Assembly (NCBI RefSeq): GCF_004151235.1
Contig: NZ_JUIV01000009.1
Coordinates: forward strand, 112,552-176,551
Origin: Flavobacterium anhuiense
GTDB lineage: Bacteria; Bacteroidota; Bacteroidia; Flavobacteriales; Flavobacteriaceae
Direction: 5' to 3'
DNA: 64,000 nucleotides
The number at the start of each line of letters is the position of its first letter. Position 1 is the stretch's first letter. The notes below the pieces were generated by a model. The model did not search any database and had not been told where the DNA came from. It saw nothing but the letters and a program-made list of their open reading frames with translations. This document shows, in pieces, positions 1 through 9,269 of the stretch. The position numbers were made by a program, and so were the translations under genes.

Positions 1-864
1 AATTTCTTGAGGATTTCTAAAACCCATCAGACCGGCTTCTGGCAATGGATTGATGGCAATAATTTTTGCTCCGTTCTTTTTGCCTTTTGCCAAGGCGCTC
101 ATCATTCTAGGGGCATTCGTGCCAGGGTTTTGACCAATGATTATAATGAGATCTGTATCATAGAAATCGTCCAGAGTAACAGTGCCTTTTCCGATTCCAA
201 TTGTCGGTCTTAAAGCAGTTCCAGATGTTTCATGGCACATATTGGAGCAATCTGGCATATTGTTGGTGCCATATTCTTTGGCAAAGAGCTGATAAAGAAA
301 AGAAGCCTCATTGCTCGTTCTTCCAGAAGTGTAAAAAGCGGCCTGATCTGGCGATTCGAGCGTATTGAGCTGTTGCGCTATTTTTTTGAATGCATCATTC
401 CAGCTTATAGGTTCATAGTGAGTGCCGTTTTCGGGAAGGTACATGGGTTCAGACAGCCTGCCCATTTTTCCTATCTGATGATCGTCTAATTGGGCGAGAT
501 CATAAATAGAGTTTTCTTTAAAAAAATCGGCAGTAATTTTTTTTGTAGTGGCTTCTTCAGCCAGTGCTTTAGCACCGTTTTCACAATATTCGCCCAAAGA
601 AGACCGTTCATCATCAGGATCGGGCCACGCACAGCTCGGACAGTCAAAACCGCCAGTCTGATTCATCTTAAAGAGAGCTTTTGTTCCTCTAACCAAGGTT
701 TTCTCTTCAATAAGATCGCTAAAAGCAGCTACCACGGCTGGAACTCCCGCCGCCCAATTTTCAACTTTTGTTAATTTCAGATCTAAAAGTCTATATGGGT
801 TTTCAGCGTCTGGTGATTTTATATTTTCTCCATTGCTACTTTTCTCGTTTTGATCCTTTTTCAT
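1..864 (-). CDS. FdhF/YdeP-type molybdopterin oxidoreductase, 3' end beyond the left edge
   Basis: The reverse strand is open from an ATG at 864 to the window edge, giving 288 codons with no stop. The protein has GFDCPSCAWPDPDD near residue 75, CENGAKA shortly after, and later NNMPDCSNMCHETSG, then GQNPGTNAPRMM. These are the landmarks of the YdeP branch of formate-dehydrogenase-like (FdhF/NarB superfamily) molybdopterin enzymes, whose N-terminal part differs from the classic CxxC-x3-C iron-sulfur domain. The family binds bis-MGD; YdeP-type substrates are mostly unproven, so formate oxidation should not be assumed. The upstream neighbour is fdhD, 81 bp away on the same strand, which supplies the sulfur ligand to such cofactors, so the two are probably co-transcribed. 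The C-terminal two thirds lie outside the window. Seen: motifs and open frame. Inferred: cofactor and operon. Confidence 0.88.
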   Translation of the reverse strand, partial: MKKDQNEKSSNGENIKSPDAENPYRLLDLKLTKVENWAAGVPAVVAAFSDLIEEKTLVRGTKALFKMNQTGGFDCPSCAWPDPDDERSSLGEYCENGAKALAEEATTKKITADFFKENSIYDLAQLDDHQIGKMGRLSEPMYLPENGTHYEPISWNDAFKKIAQQLNTLESPDQAAFYTSGRTSNEASFLYQLFAKEYGTNNMPDCSNMCHETSGTALRPTIGIGKGTVTLDDFYDTDLIIIIGQNPGTNAPRMMSALAKGKKNGAKIIAINPLPEAGLMGFRNPQEI

Positions 865-945
865 CGCTTTTTGGTATTAATTGGCACTTTGTGAAATTTG
901 TGAATAATGTTGCTTTCGCTCTATTTGGAAATATTTTATTGATTT

Positions 946-1839
946 TTAAACAGTCTTATTCTCTAAATCAGAAATCAGTATGGGTGCAACATCAGAGGAA
1001 TTATAGACATTGAATCTATCTTCTCTGAGGAATCCTATAAGAGTCATGTTAAATTCTTTTGCTAGATCGACAGCAAGACTTGATGGTGCGCCTATTGCTG
1101 CAACAGCCGATATGCGAGCCATAGCTGCTTTTTGGATTAGCTCAAAGCTTGCTCTTCCGCTCAGCAGCAAAATATGTTTATTAAGGGGCAACAAGTCTGC
1201 TGATAATGCTGATCCAATTAGTTTGTCTAGGGCATTGTGCCTTCCCACATCTTCACGAAGAAGGATAAGATCTCCATCAACAGAAAATAATCCAGACGCA
1301 TGAATACCACCAGTATTTGAAAAGTCGGTTTGTGCCGTTCTTAATTTGTGAGGAAGCTGAGACAAGATTTCTCTAGAAAGATGTAAGACAGTTTTATTTT
1401 TAACGCTAAACGCACTTACTGTTTTTATAGATTCAATTGAACTTTTCCCGCAAACCCCACAGCTTGAAGTAGTGTAGAAATTTCGGTCAGCTTGCATTAA
1501 TTGAGGAATAAAATCTTCTCTGAGCTCGACCTGAATGGAATTTTGTTTTTGTCTTGTACATTGTCCTGCTAAATGGCTGACCTCTTTAATAATACTATAT
1601 GAAGGAATAATTCCTTCAGTGAATAAAAAACCTGTAGCGAGTTCATGATCATTACCTGGAGTTCTCATTGTCACAGAGATGTTTTTTTGAGTTCTCTGAT
1701 TTTCGGGTCCGTACAGAATCTTTATTTCCAGCGGCTCTTCAACTGAAAGCATATCCAATACTGCTTCGCTATTAAAAGCATTGATCTTTGTGATTGGCAC
1801 ATCCTTGACAGAAACAGGACCTATATTAGTGATTTCCAT
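946..1839 (-). CDS. fdhD: Formate dehydrogenase accessory sulfurtransferase FdhD
   Basis: 297 residues, full length for FdhD. The central SSCGVCGKSS carries the Cys127-x-x-Cys130 pair that in FdhD receives sulfur from IscS-type desulfurases and passes it to the bis-MGD cofactor. Other family landmarks are TPGNDHELATGFLFTEGII (residues 60-78), GGIHASGLF and LREDVGRHNALDKLIG. It is cytoplasmic, with no signal peptide. The first gene of a two-gene unit with the YdeP-type oxidoreductase downstream, its predicted client. The start at 1839 is supported by a normal FdhD N-terminus; the next in-frame Met is within the domain. Only 216 bp separate it from the end of the eCIS operon, which also runs on this strand. 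Confidence 0.95.
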   Translation of the reverse strand: MEITNIGPVSVKDVPITKINAFNSEAVLDMLSVEEPLEIKILYGPENQRTQKNISVTMRTPGNDHELATGFLFTEGIIPSYSIIKEVSHLAGQCTRQKQNSIQVELREDFIPQLMQADRNFYTTSSCGVCGKSSIESIKTVSAFSVKNKTVLHLSREILSQLPHKLRTAQTDFSNTGGIHASGLFSVDGDLILLREDVGRHNALDKLIGSALSADLLPLNKHILLLSGRASFELIQKAAMARISAVAAIGAPSSLAVDLAKEFNMTLIGFLREDRFNVYNSSDVAPILISDLENKTV

Positions 1840-1861
1840 GTAAATCGATTATTATAAACAC

Positions 1862-1875
1862 TAGTAAATTTACTA
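1862..1875. promoter_or_regulatory. 14-bp palindrome upstream of fdhD
   Basis: TAGTAAATTTACTA is a perfect 14-bp inverted repeat 22 bp upstream of the fdhD start codon. Its position would suit an operator or part of the promoter. On the fdhD strand the embedded TAAATTTA resembles the Bacteroidota -7 box TAnnTTTG, but no TTG lies at the expected spacing. Short AT-rich palindromes occur by chance, so this is a weak call. Confidence 0.3.
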
Positions 1876-2055
1876 AAATAAAAGATTGAAAAGTCACGTT
1901 GCAACTTATATTAATTGAATGAAAGTAATGCAGTGGATTTTAATTTATTGATAATCTGATTTTTTAGGAAATCTATTTACTGTAATTTATAATCTATAAT
2001 AAATGGAGTTATGCTTTTTACATAAGGTTATAAAAAGATCTGAAGTGATATTGAA

Positions 2056-3360
2056 TTACATCATTTTTCCTTCTTTTGCGTATTCTTTTTTAATTCCTTG
2101 AAGTAAATGATTGAGATTGATGCTTTTGTTTTGATCTTCTAAAGTTTTCAAGCAGGCATATTGAATAATGTTGACAATGTTGGCGCCTGTAATATCGTAT
2201 TTTTTTGAAAGTTCATTGAGATTTACATCTTCAGCAATTTTAATTCCTTTTGGAAGATTATTTTGCCACAATCTTAAACGCTCGCCATAAGAAGGCACTT
2301 CAAACTCAATTATAGATTGGAATCTACGAGTAAAAGCAGTATCAATATTCGTTTTAAAGTTTGAGGCCAGAATCACTAATCCAGGATGATTTTCGATTCT
2401 CTGTAATAAATATGAAACTTCCTGATTGGCATATTTGTCATGCGCATCTCTAACATTGGTTCTTTTTCCGAAAACGGCATCGGCTTCGTCAAAAAATAGA
2501 ATCCAATCTTTATCAGTTGCTTTGTCAAAAAGAGAAGACAGGTTTTTTTCGGTTTCCCCAATGTATTTCGAAATCACCATCGACAAATCTATTCTATAAA
2601 CATCTCTTTGGGTATATTTTCCTAAAAGCGAAGCAGTAAGTGTTTTTCCTGTTCCTGGCGCACCGTAAAACATTACTCTAAAACCGGGTTTTATTTTGGC
2701 TTTCATATTCCATTCGTGAAGCAGAATATCGTTGAATTTAAGCCAAGTTTCAATTTCTTTTATCTGATTTAAGGTGTTAGAATTCAAGACCAAATCGTCC
2801 CAATCTAATTGCGTTTCTATTAATTGGGCAGGGAAAATGCTGCTCAATTGAGGTTTTAGGATTTTTCCAGTTATGAATTTTTCGATGTATTCATCTTCTA
2901 AAATTAATAGACCGCTTAGTTTAGGTTCGCCATTTGGAACAGATTCTATTTTGACAATTCCTTTTTTATATAAAAAAGATTGATTGTGAAGGAAATTATA
3001 AAATGCGATTCGGTTTTCGAGATCATTTCCAGCAACTAAAAACTGAGCCGTTTCGCCTGTTGGCAGAATTCCTCGATGATTTTTTGTTTTGATTCCGCCA
3101 AACTCAGGCAGTTCGCCGCCATTTGGCAAATATTCGGCAATAATCGAACTCAAAAAATCGGGTTTCAAATGCGGAACCAGAGCTAATCCTAAGATAAGAA
3201 TATCAATTTCTGAAAGATTATTTTCGATAATAAATTCGTCAATAAAATCATTCGCATCAAGCTGATTTAAAACAGGTTTTTCCGTTGGATTTTCGGCCTG
3301 AAATAAAGCATCAAGCTGAAATACGAATTGGTTTTTGATATAGGTAAATACATTTTCCAT
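2056..3360 (-). CDS. eCIS AAA+ ATPase (Afp15/Pvc15-like)
   Basis: 434 residues. An N-terminal helical region of about 200 residues is followed by an AAA+ domain with Walker A GAPGTGKT (233-240), Walker B ILFFDEAD (287-294) and a sensor region NFKTNIDTAFTRRFQSII. This matches the Afp15/Pvc15 ATPase found in nearly all eCIS loci, needed for particle assembly or cargo handling rather than sheath recycling. It is unlike the T6SS ClpV, which has two AAA modules. It is the last gene of the eCIS operon, starting 3 bp after the stop of the peptidase gene, and no terminator hairpin is obvious in the 216 bp that follow. The family call is confident; the exact role is inferred from homologues. Confidence 0.93.
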   Translation of the reverse strand: MENVFTYIKNQFVFQLDALFQAENPTEKPVLNQLDANDFIDEFIIENNLSEIDILILGLALVPHLKPDFLSSIIAEYLPNGGELPEFGGIKTKNHRGILPTGETAQFLVAGNDLENRIAFYNFLHNQSFLYKKGIVKIESVPNGEPKLSGLLILEDEYIEKFITGKILKPQLSSIFPAQLIETQLDWDDLVLNSNTLNQIKEIETWLKFNDILLHEWNMKAKIKPGFRVMFYGAPGTGKTLTASLLGKYTQRDVYRIDLSMVISKYIGETEKNLSSLFDKATDKDWILFFDEADAVFGKRTNVRDAHDKYANQEVSYLLQRIENHPGLVILASNFKTNIDTAFTRRFQSIIEFEVPSYGERLRLWQNNLPKGIKIAEDVNLNELSKKYDITGANIVNIIQYACLKTLEDQNKSINLNHLLQGIKKEYAKEGKMM

Positions 3361-3363
3361 TTG

Positions 3364-4182
3364 CTATACTAATGATTCGATTGAGAAAAAATCAAGCTTA
3401 GATTGTTTATAATTTCTGATTTTGTCCATCACAGCGTTTCCGTTATGAGAACCGCCAGAATTTGTGTTGCCTTCAATAGTTTCTATGGTATCGGCATGAA
3501 CGGCAGTTACAATTCCGGTATGAATCCAGTCGTTTGGCGTTTTTTGAAGAAGAAAAATATCTCCGGGTTTTATCAAAGCGGAATTGGTTCTGGCCGTTTG
3601 ATAGCGAGTTAATATTTTTTTCTGAAGACCAGTTGTTCCAACAGTATCGCAGCTATAGGTTAGCGGCATTAACGTTTTGAAATTTTTTCCTTGAATAGAA
3701 GCCGCCTGATCTATAATAGCCTGAACAAAACCCATGCACCAAAACCATTCCGTTCCTTCGTGTCCATCCATATAGCTTCGAACCCACGGTCCAGTATTGC
3801 TTTGGTTGTTTATGACAAGTTCAAAAGGCTGATTTTTGAGATGATTTTTGGCTGTATTCAGAATCAATTCTCTCAGATTACTTCCAGATATCGGACTTTC
3901 AAAAGCTTTTTTGAGTGGCGATGCCAGTTTATCGAATAAGCTTTGATCTACATTTCCGTTTTGAGGCAAACCATTAAATTTTTGATAATTCAATACTGCC
4001 TTTTCTGTTGCAGGACCAAAATCGCCATCGATACCCGTTGACGTTCCTGAGCCTGGATTCTGCATAGCAAATAAATTAAGCCAAGACTGAATTTTTTCGA
4101 CGTCTTTCTTGTTGTTGTTTGCTCCGTTTCTTTGTTGTGGTGCTTTAATAAGCAGTTCTTTTTGGTAGAATGTTTTTTGCAT
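3364..4182 (-). CDS. Peptidoglycan-binding domain plus CHAP/NlpC-type cysteine peptidase
   Basis: 272 residues. Residues 28-88 form a PG_binding_1 domain (IQSWLNLF, GIDGDFGPATEKAVLNYQK). The C-terminal half has the order of a CHAP/papain-like amidase: TEWFWCMGFV with candidate nucleophile Cys149, PGDIFLLQK, WIHTGIV with His221, then ETIEGNTN with Glu237. No signal peptide is visible, so export would need the eCIS particle or cell lysis. The position between the SUKH gene and the ATPase fits either a muramidase-like effector or a lysin releasing particles, which need cell lysis in known eCIS. Peptide versus amide bond specificity cannot be read from the sequence. The 186 bp before it hold no other gene. 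Confidence 0.78.
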   Translation of the reverse strand: MQKTFYQKELLIKAPQQRNGANNNKKDVEKIQSWLNLFAMQNPGSGTSTGIDGDFGPATEKAVLNYQKFNGLPQNGNVDQSLFDKLASPLKKAFESPISGSNLRELILNTAKNHLKNQPFELVINNQSNTGPWVRSYMDGHEGTEWFWCMGFVQAIIDQAASIQGKNFKTLMPLTYSCDTVGTTGLQKKILTRYQTARTNSALIKPGDIFLLQKTPNDWIHTGIVTAVHADTIETIEGNTNSGGSHNGNAVMDKIRNYKQSKLDFFSIESLV

Positions 4183-4368
4183 GACTTTAGTGTTTTAAAT
4201 GTTTTTAAAATTATTGTCTCTACAACCTCTCCAGTTTTTATTTTCGTGGCCAAAATAGCCATAATAAAAAGTTCTCCTTATGTTTCACTAGTGGAGGTTA
4301 TGTCATTTTTTTTCTTTGCATATTCTTTTTTTATTACTTGAAGACTTTTTTAGAAGAGTGTTCATATT

Positions 4369-4986
4369 TTATTTAAGTTTCAAGCTTTCATATTTCTTAT
4401 CAAAACTTTCAAGTTTAAAATCAGTAAATATTTCAGACATATGTTTTTTAAAACTTTCACTTTCTGGGCTTGAGATATCATATAGTTTTTCAATGATATA
4501 CTTTTGCCAATAAAAAAATCCTCTTGCTTCTAATGCTAGCTCCATGTAAGCATTAAAATCAATCATTAAATCAATAGTTTCAGATTCTCCATCTCTGTGA
4601 AAGAACATTCGATTATTAGCGATGCTGTTTATAAAAATACCGCAATGAGCTTCATCTGTAAATTGATCAATAGGATGGAAATTATAAAGAGGATCCTTAT
4701 CTGATAAGCTGGGGTAATTACTTTTTATACCTTTTAGAATGTATTCTAATTTTAAAATATTAATTTTTCCCGAAATATTGCCTTGAGAATCTTTTTCCCA
4801 ACTCATCTCATATCCATTTGATTCTTTAAAAAAAGATAATGTGTTATGATCTAAGCCTGCTTTTTGTCCTTCTAAAATGAGGTCATTATTTGCAGAAGAA
4901 TTAAAATCCTGTTTTTGTTTATTTATTTTTTCGTTTTGGCTAATTTCTAGAAATGTTAAATCTATTTTGTTAAAAATATTTTCCAT
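4369..4986 (-). CDS. SUKH-family (SMI1/KNR4) protein, candidate nuclease immunity protein
   Basis: 205 residues, cytoplasmic. The middle has the SUKH pattern: LSFFKESNGYEMSWEKD (about 51-67), GKINIL, NFHPIDQFTDEAHCGIFI, and MELALEARGFFYWQKYI, the last being a typical family ending. SUKH proteins are widespread immunity proteins against nuclease toxins of polymorphic toxin systems. This gene begins 12 bp after the stop of the 1422-residue protein whose C-terminus carries a candidate nuclease, the classic toxin-then-immunity order. The family assignment is from motif reading. The immunity role is inferred from the neighbour, since SUKH domains also occur in non-immunity proteins. Confidence 0.75.
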   Translation of the reverse strand: MENIFNKIDLTFLEISQNEKINKQKQDFNSSANNDLILEGQKAGLDHNTLSFFKESNGYEMSWEKDSQGNISGKINILKLEYILKGIKSNYPSLSDKDPLYNFHPIDQFTDEAHCGIFINSIANNRMFFHRDGESETIDLMIDFNAYMELALEARGFFYWQKYIIEKLYDISSPESESFKKHMSEIFTDFKLESFDKKYESLKLK

Positions 4987-4998
4987 GGGTTTGTTCTT

Positions 4999-7900
4999 TT
5001 AATTAATAACAACATTTGATAATGCTTGAAGTGAATTAATAGCAGCTCTAATAACTGCATTTTCAGGTGTATCAGGAAATTCGTCTTTTATTTGATTATA
5101 CAATCTAAGATTTGCAATGGTTTTTGCTTTATTTTGGATAGCAGTCATAGTTCCGCTTCTAATTCCAACCGTATTGTTTACTAGATCATCTATTGAACTA
5201 TTTATTATGCTAACTCTTGCTCTGCTTGTAGTGCTTATTTCGTATGAATTAATATTTGTGTCAACTGGATTATTTACAGAAAGTGTAGCAATATTACCTC
5301 CAGCTTTTTCAGTATAATTATTTCCATTTTTTTCAAGTAATACAGCTTTACAATCTAAAGTTCTTGGTACAAACTGTTCTGCTTCTCTAATTTCTTTAAT
5401 TGTAGGATCTGCATCATTTGGCGTATTTAAATTTCCAATATAATTTTTTGGTTCGACAGAGTAAAAAACTATTGCTCCTGATTGAACAGCTGCTTTAACA
5501 AGTGACTCTACAGATCCTTCATGTGCACTGTTTCCTTCTCTTGACAATGGAGTCATGTTTTCCCATGTTCCAGGGCCATGTGTGTTATGATTTAATAAAT
5601 GACCTCTAATGTAATAACTACTTCCTCCATTTTTGCGTTTGGCAAGTTTGTCAAATAAAGCATGACTTCTTTGTGTAGGTTCTGAGCCTGCAGGACCTTT
5701 TTTTGTAAGTATTGATGCAGTCATTTTCTTACCAACGATATCGCCACCTTTGCTTTCTTGTTGTTGATCAATTACGGATTCGGGTAAGTCAGCATCTGAC
5801 ACGCCAAAAAGAGATTTTGCATGGTTACTTAGTTGGTTTAATAAGGCTTCAAGTTCTCGTTTTTTTCTTTCGCTATTTGCATTTTCTTCCGCAGGAGTTG
5901 GTGCAGCAACAGATTCTCTCTTTTTAGCATCAATTTGCCCAGCAATAATTAAGGCTTGAGCTTTAGAATTTGTTTTCACAGGATCATTACCAACATCAAC
6001 TGAAGTTATAAATGTTGTAAATGCTGTTGGATTACTAGCTATAGTTAAAACAGGAGCATTTTCATCTCCAGTAAAATATAAAGTATGATTTTCGCCATTA
6101 TCAGCAACAAATTCTTTTCTTATTCCGAGCCATCCCAAAATAGCATCCCTTACACTTGCACCCATTGCCATAGCTCTGTCTAACAATGCCATTCCTGTAT
6201 CTACAGCTCTGTTTACCAACCAAGTCAACGCCTCATCAACCATTTGACGAACAGCAATAAGCATTTCGCCAACTCTTGCTCCAATGCCAGTTAAACCGAC
6301 TTGATTGGCCAAGAAACCTATCACAACAGGCATTGCTTGTCCCATGGTTCTTTCTAGATAATCTGCGGCTGTAGCAACATTTCCTCGAGCTAAATCGGCT
6401 ACACCATTAACAAACGAATTGACCACTTCGAGCATTTCGCGCAAGTATTTTATAAAACTTTGAATTGCATTAAAGAATGCCATAGCACCGTTTATGACGG
6501 CCATGATTCCCGTTGGGTCAAGCATGCTTAAAAGTCTGGCTGTAATTCTATTGACAATACGTTCCATGACAAAGTTTTTCACGGCATCGAGAACGGTATT
6601 CCATAAATTGCTCAGCTGTTCTTGTATTTTGTCCCAAATGGCCGCCATACCGCGTTCTTGAACATCTTTAATAAATGTCCAAATGCCTTCAAGCGTATTA
6701 ATCATACTGCGGATTCTAGCTACTCTTGCAGGACCAATGCGAGGATGCGCGGCTAGTTTTTCCCAGATTCTTTCCATCGAGATATTCAGCACTTCCATAA
6801 TCCAGGTAATAACACCGCGTAAAGAGAAATCAGTTAGAACTGGAATATTAGCATCTTTCAACTCGCTCATCAGCCAGCCAGTGACACCATTGATTAGATG
6901 TGTGACGATATTGTCAAAGAATTGTACAAATCCTTGTTTAAGTGCTCGCAGTATATTTTTTAAGAAACCAATTGGATCTTTTTTGATGTCATCAATCGCT
7001 TCTAAAGCTCTTGTAATAATATTTCCGATAAGGTCAAATGGGAAATTCATAATTTCGAGAATGGCCATAATAACGATTCTAACAATTTCTGCCACAAAAG
7101 CAATTAATCGGCCTATAGGTTCTCCAAATTTCTCAATGATTCTCATGAAAGCATCTATCGGATGAATGAGATCATCGATAGTCATAGAATCCCAAATATC
7201 AGTAAAGAGCTGTATGATAGATTGTGGCGTCATGTTGAGCGTCTCTACTGCGGCTTCAATTTCGCCTGCAATTCTGGCTATTGCACCAGATTCCACCATT
7301 TGCGCATATTGTTCTTCTCCGCCATCCATAAGGCTCATAAAACCTCGTATCATATTTGGAACTGTGCGAGGTACGACTTCTTGTGTAAAAGGATCTTTTC
7401 CGATAATTACTTTAACAAGCGAATAACCTCTTACGGTAGCGGCTTGAGAAGACAGCCATGTTAATAGTGAATCTTTGACAAGTTCTAATACTTTTAATGC
7501 CACACCTGAAGCGAAATCCCAAACTCTTTGTAAAAAATCTCCAGCTTGATTGGCAAGTGCAGAAAGATTATCTGCAATATTGACCAAATTGGATGGCTGA
7601 ATGGCATCCCAAGCTGCGGTAATAAGTCCGCGAAGTTCGCCAAGTAAAGAGTTGAAAGTTCCAACCTGAGTATCAAGCCAATCGGCAGTTTTTTGCAGTG
7701 TGCCTTTTTCGCGCATCTGCTCCAGTTCAGTTTGCTTGTCTTTCAGGATTAAGAAATCTTCTAATATTTCCACCGTTGTGGCATTTACAGCCTCATCTCG
7801 TAAAGGATCGTATTTGATTATTTTTTTGATTAATGACCAAGCTTTGTTTTCTGCCAATAAAGGTTCAGCAACATTAATCAAAGCTTCTTTTATCCAAGTA

Positions 7901-9267
7901 ATTACTTGATCAACTGTTGCACTAACGAAAGAAGTTATTCTATTAACGACTTCATTGAATTTTTCTGTAACTAAATCAATTATGCCAGTAAAAGGAAATG
8001 AGACTTCGTTCCAAACTTCTTCAACCAAATCAAGAATACTGTCAACTGTTAGTCCCAGTTCTCCTAATTTTCCTTCTACCCAGTCAAAAACCTGCTGTAA
8101 AATTCCATATTCCTGAAGCTTATCGAATATGGCTGTTCCAAACGGAATAAGTCCCATTAAGCCTTCAACAAGATTAATTGGAGTTCGTTCTACATCAATT
8201 TGACGTAACGGGTCATAACCGATTATAACGGTAAATAGGGTGTAACCCGGAACGTGTCGTGCACCATCGATTATCCAGTCGGGAACTAAATCGAGGAATG
8301 AACCTTGAACCATTTCAGGAGCAGGGGAGATAGGCTCTGGTTTTTTTCTAATTGCCGCTCCCTGCTGTACAGTATGTGTTAATTCGTGGGCGAGTAAATG
8401 TTTGCCTTCTTTCGAATTCGGATTGTATTTTCCTTCATTAAAATAAATATTGTTTCCCGTAGCAAAAGCCTGAGCACCTAATTGCTTATTCATTTGAACA
8501 GCATTGGAGTCATTATGTATGCGGACATTGCTGAAATCGGCTCCAATGCCAGATTCCATCTCGGTTTTTATTTTTCCAGATAGAGGAGAACCACCGCCTT
8601 TACTGCTGTTTAGTTTGGACTCGATATTAGAATCATCGCTAGGACTGGCATCGCTAGCCGCACTTTTTTGAAGTTGTTTTTCTTCGTCTGAGTTTTGTTT
8701 CTCTTCTTCTTTTTTCTGCTGTACATTTTCTTCTTCTCCTTTATTTTGAATTAAAGGTTTGATTGCTGGAGTACCTTTTGAGACCGTTTCAGGTTTTTTG
8801 ACTTCTTTTTTATTCTGAACCGTTTCTTCTTTTTTCTGGACTTTATCTTCAAGCTTGCGCTGAATTAATGATTTTGATCCAGAAAAAGCGGGATTGGCTT
8901 CCCGTTTTTCGGTTATTCTAGAATCGAGTTTGTTTTGGATTAAATCCGTTTTGAGTTGTACAACAGGTGTTATAGTTTGCGCAGCTGTTTTTTGCTGCAC
9001 TTCTTTATTTTTCTCTTCTTGTTTTTGAACATTGCGTGCCAGTTTCTTTTGCACTACTGGTGACGGTGAAAAGAAAGAGTCTGCTTTTGGCGTTTGTTTA
9101 TTGGCCACCACGTGGTCTGCGACTCTATCGGCTTCGACTTCAAATTTATCGTTAGATTTTCCTATATTCAATTTTGCCTGAACACCAAAAAAAGATTCCT
9201 TCCCCTTGTCATGATGCGACGCGGAGTGCGGAGAATTTGATTTTGATATTTGCTTTAATGCTGGCAT
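4999..9267 (-). CDS. Giant DUF4157 (eCIS-core) cargo protein with a C-terminal candidate nuclease
   Basis: 1422 residues. Residues 27-54 hold the DUF4157 leader motif (QAKLNIGKSNDKFEVEADRV). A Lys/Glu/Gln-rich linker with many QxK repeats follows (70-205), then the DUF4157 core with HELTH at 294-298, a zinc-peptidase-like HExxH that may be structural. Residues 341-1050 are long and helix-rich, with a module repeated three times (near 341, 477 and 614; xYDPLR or GKDPF in each). The end holds YIRGHLLNHN (1219-1228), NMTPL (1237-1241), then Asn1246 and His1249. RGH followed by a spaced Asn is the signature layout of DNA/RNA non-specific (beta-beta-alpha metal) endonucleases. DUF4157 marks proteins loaded into or linked with eCIS particles. 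The next gene is a SUKH protein 12 bp on. Nuclease activity is inferred from motifs only. Confidence 0.82.
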   Translation of the reverse strand: MPALKQISKSNSPHSASHHDKGKESFFGVQAKLNIGKSNDKFEVEADRVADHVVANKQTPKADSFFSPSPVVQKKLARNVQKQEEKNKEVQQKTAAQTITPVVQLKTDLIQNKLDSRITEKREANPAFSGSKSLIQRKLEDKVQKKEETVQNKKEVKKPETVSKGTPAIKPLIQNKGEEENVQQKKEEEKQNSDEEKQLQKSAASDASPSDDSNIESKLNSSKGGGSPLSGKIKTEMESGIGADFSNVRIHNDSNAVQMNKQLGAQAFATGNNIYFNEGKYNPNSKEGKHLLAHELTHTVQQGAAIRKKPEPISPAPEMVQGSFLDLVPDWIIDGARHVPGYTLFTVIIGYDPLRQIDVERTPINLVEGLMGLIPFGTAIFDKLQEYGILQQVFDWVEGKLGELGLTVDSILDLVEEVWNEVSFPFTGIIDLVTEKFNEVVNRITSFVSATVDQVITWIKEALINVAEPLLAENKAWSLIKKIIKYDPLRDEAVNATTVEILEDFLILKDKQTELEQMREKGTLQKTADWLDTQVGTFNSLLGELRGLITAAWDAIQPSNLVNIADNLSALANQAGDFLQRVWDFASGVALKVLELVKDSLLTWLSSQAATVRGYSLVKVIIGKDPFTQEVVPRTVPNMIRGFMSLMDGGEEQYAQMVESGAIARIAGEIEAAVETLNMTPQSIIQLFTDIWDSMTIDDLIHPIDAFMRIIEKFGEPIGRLIAFVAEIVRIVIMAILEIMNFPFDLIGNIITRALEAIDDIKKDPIGFLKNILRALKQGFVQFFDNIVTHLINGVTGWLMSELKDANIPVLTDFSLRGVITWIMEVLNISMERIWEKLAAHPRIGPARVARIRSMINTLEGIWTFIKDVQERGMAAIWDKIQEQLSNLWNTVLDAVKNFVMERIVNRITARLLSMLDPTGIMAVINGAMAFFNAIQSFIKYLREMLEVVNSFVNGVADLARGNVATAADYLERTMGQAMPVVIGFLANQVGLTGIGARVGEMLIAVRQMVDEALTWLVNRAVDTGMALLDRAMAMGASVRDAILGWLGIRKEFVADNGENHTLYFTGDENAPVLTIASNPTAFTTFITSVDVGNDPVKTNSKAQALIIAGQIDAKKRESVAAPTPAEENANSERKKRELEALLNQLSNHAKSLFGVSDADLPESVIDQQQESKGGDIVGKKMTASILTKKGPAGSEPTQRSHALFDKLAKRKNGGSSYYIRGHLLNHNTHGPGTWENMTPLSREGNSAHEGSVESLVKAAVQSGAIVFYSVEPKNYIGNLNTPNDADPTIKEIREAEQFVPRTLDCKAVLLEKNGNNYTEKAGGNIATLSVNNPVDTNINSYEISTTSRARVSIINSSIDDLVNNTVGIRSGTMTAIQNKAKTIANLRLYNQIKDEFPDTPENAVIRAAINSLQALSNVVIN

Positions 9268-9269
9268 CT

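Noticed and set aside
7..1013. Several plus-strand frames at the left edge
   Set aside because: They are shadows of the minus-strand oxidoreductase, whose reading has clear family motifs.
6683..7165. 160-residue plus-strand frame inside the giant cargo gene
   Set aside because: Antisense to the repetitive helical region; no family match and no operon context.
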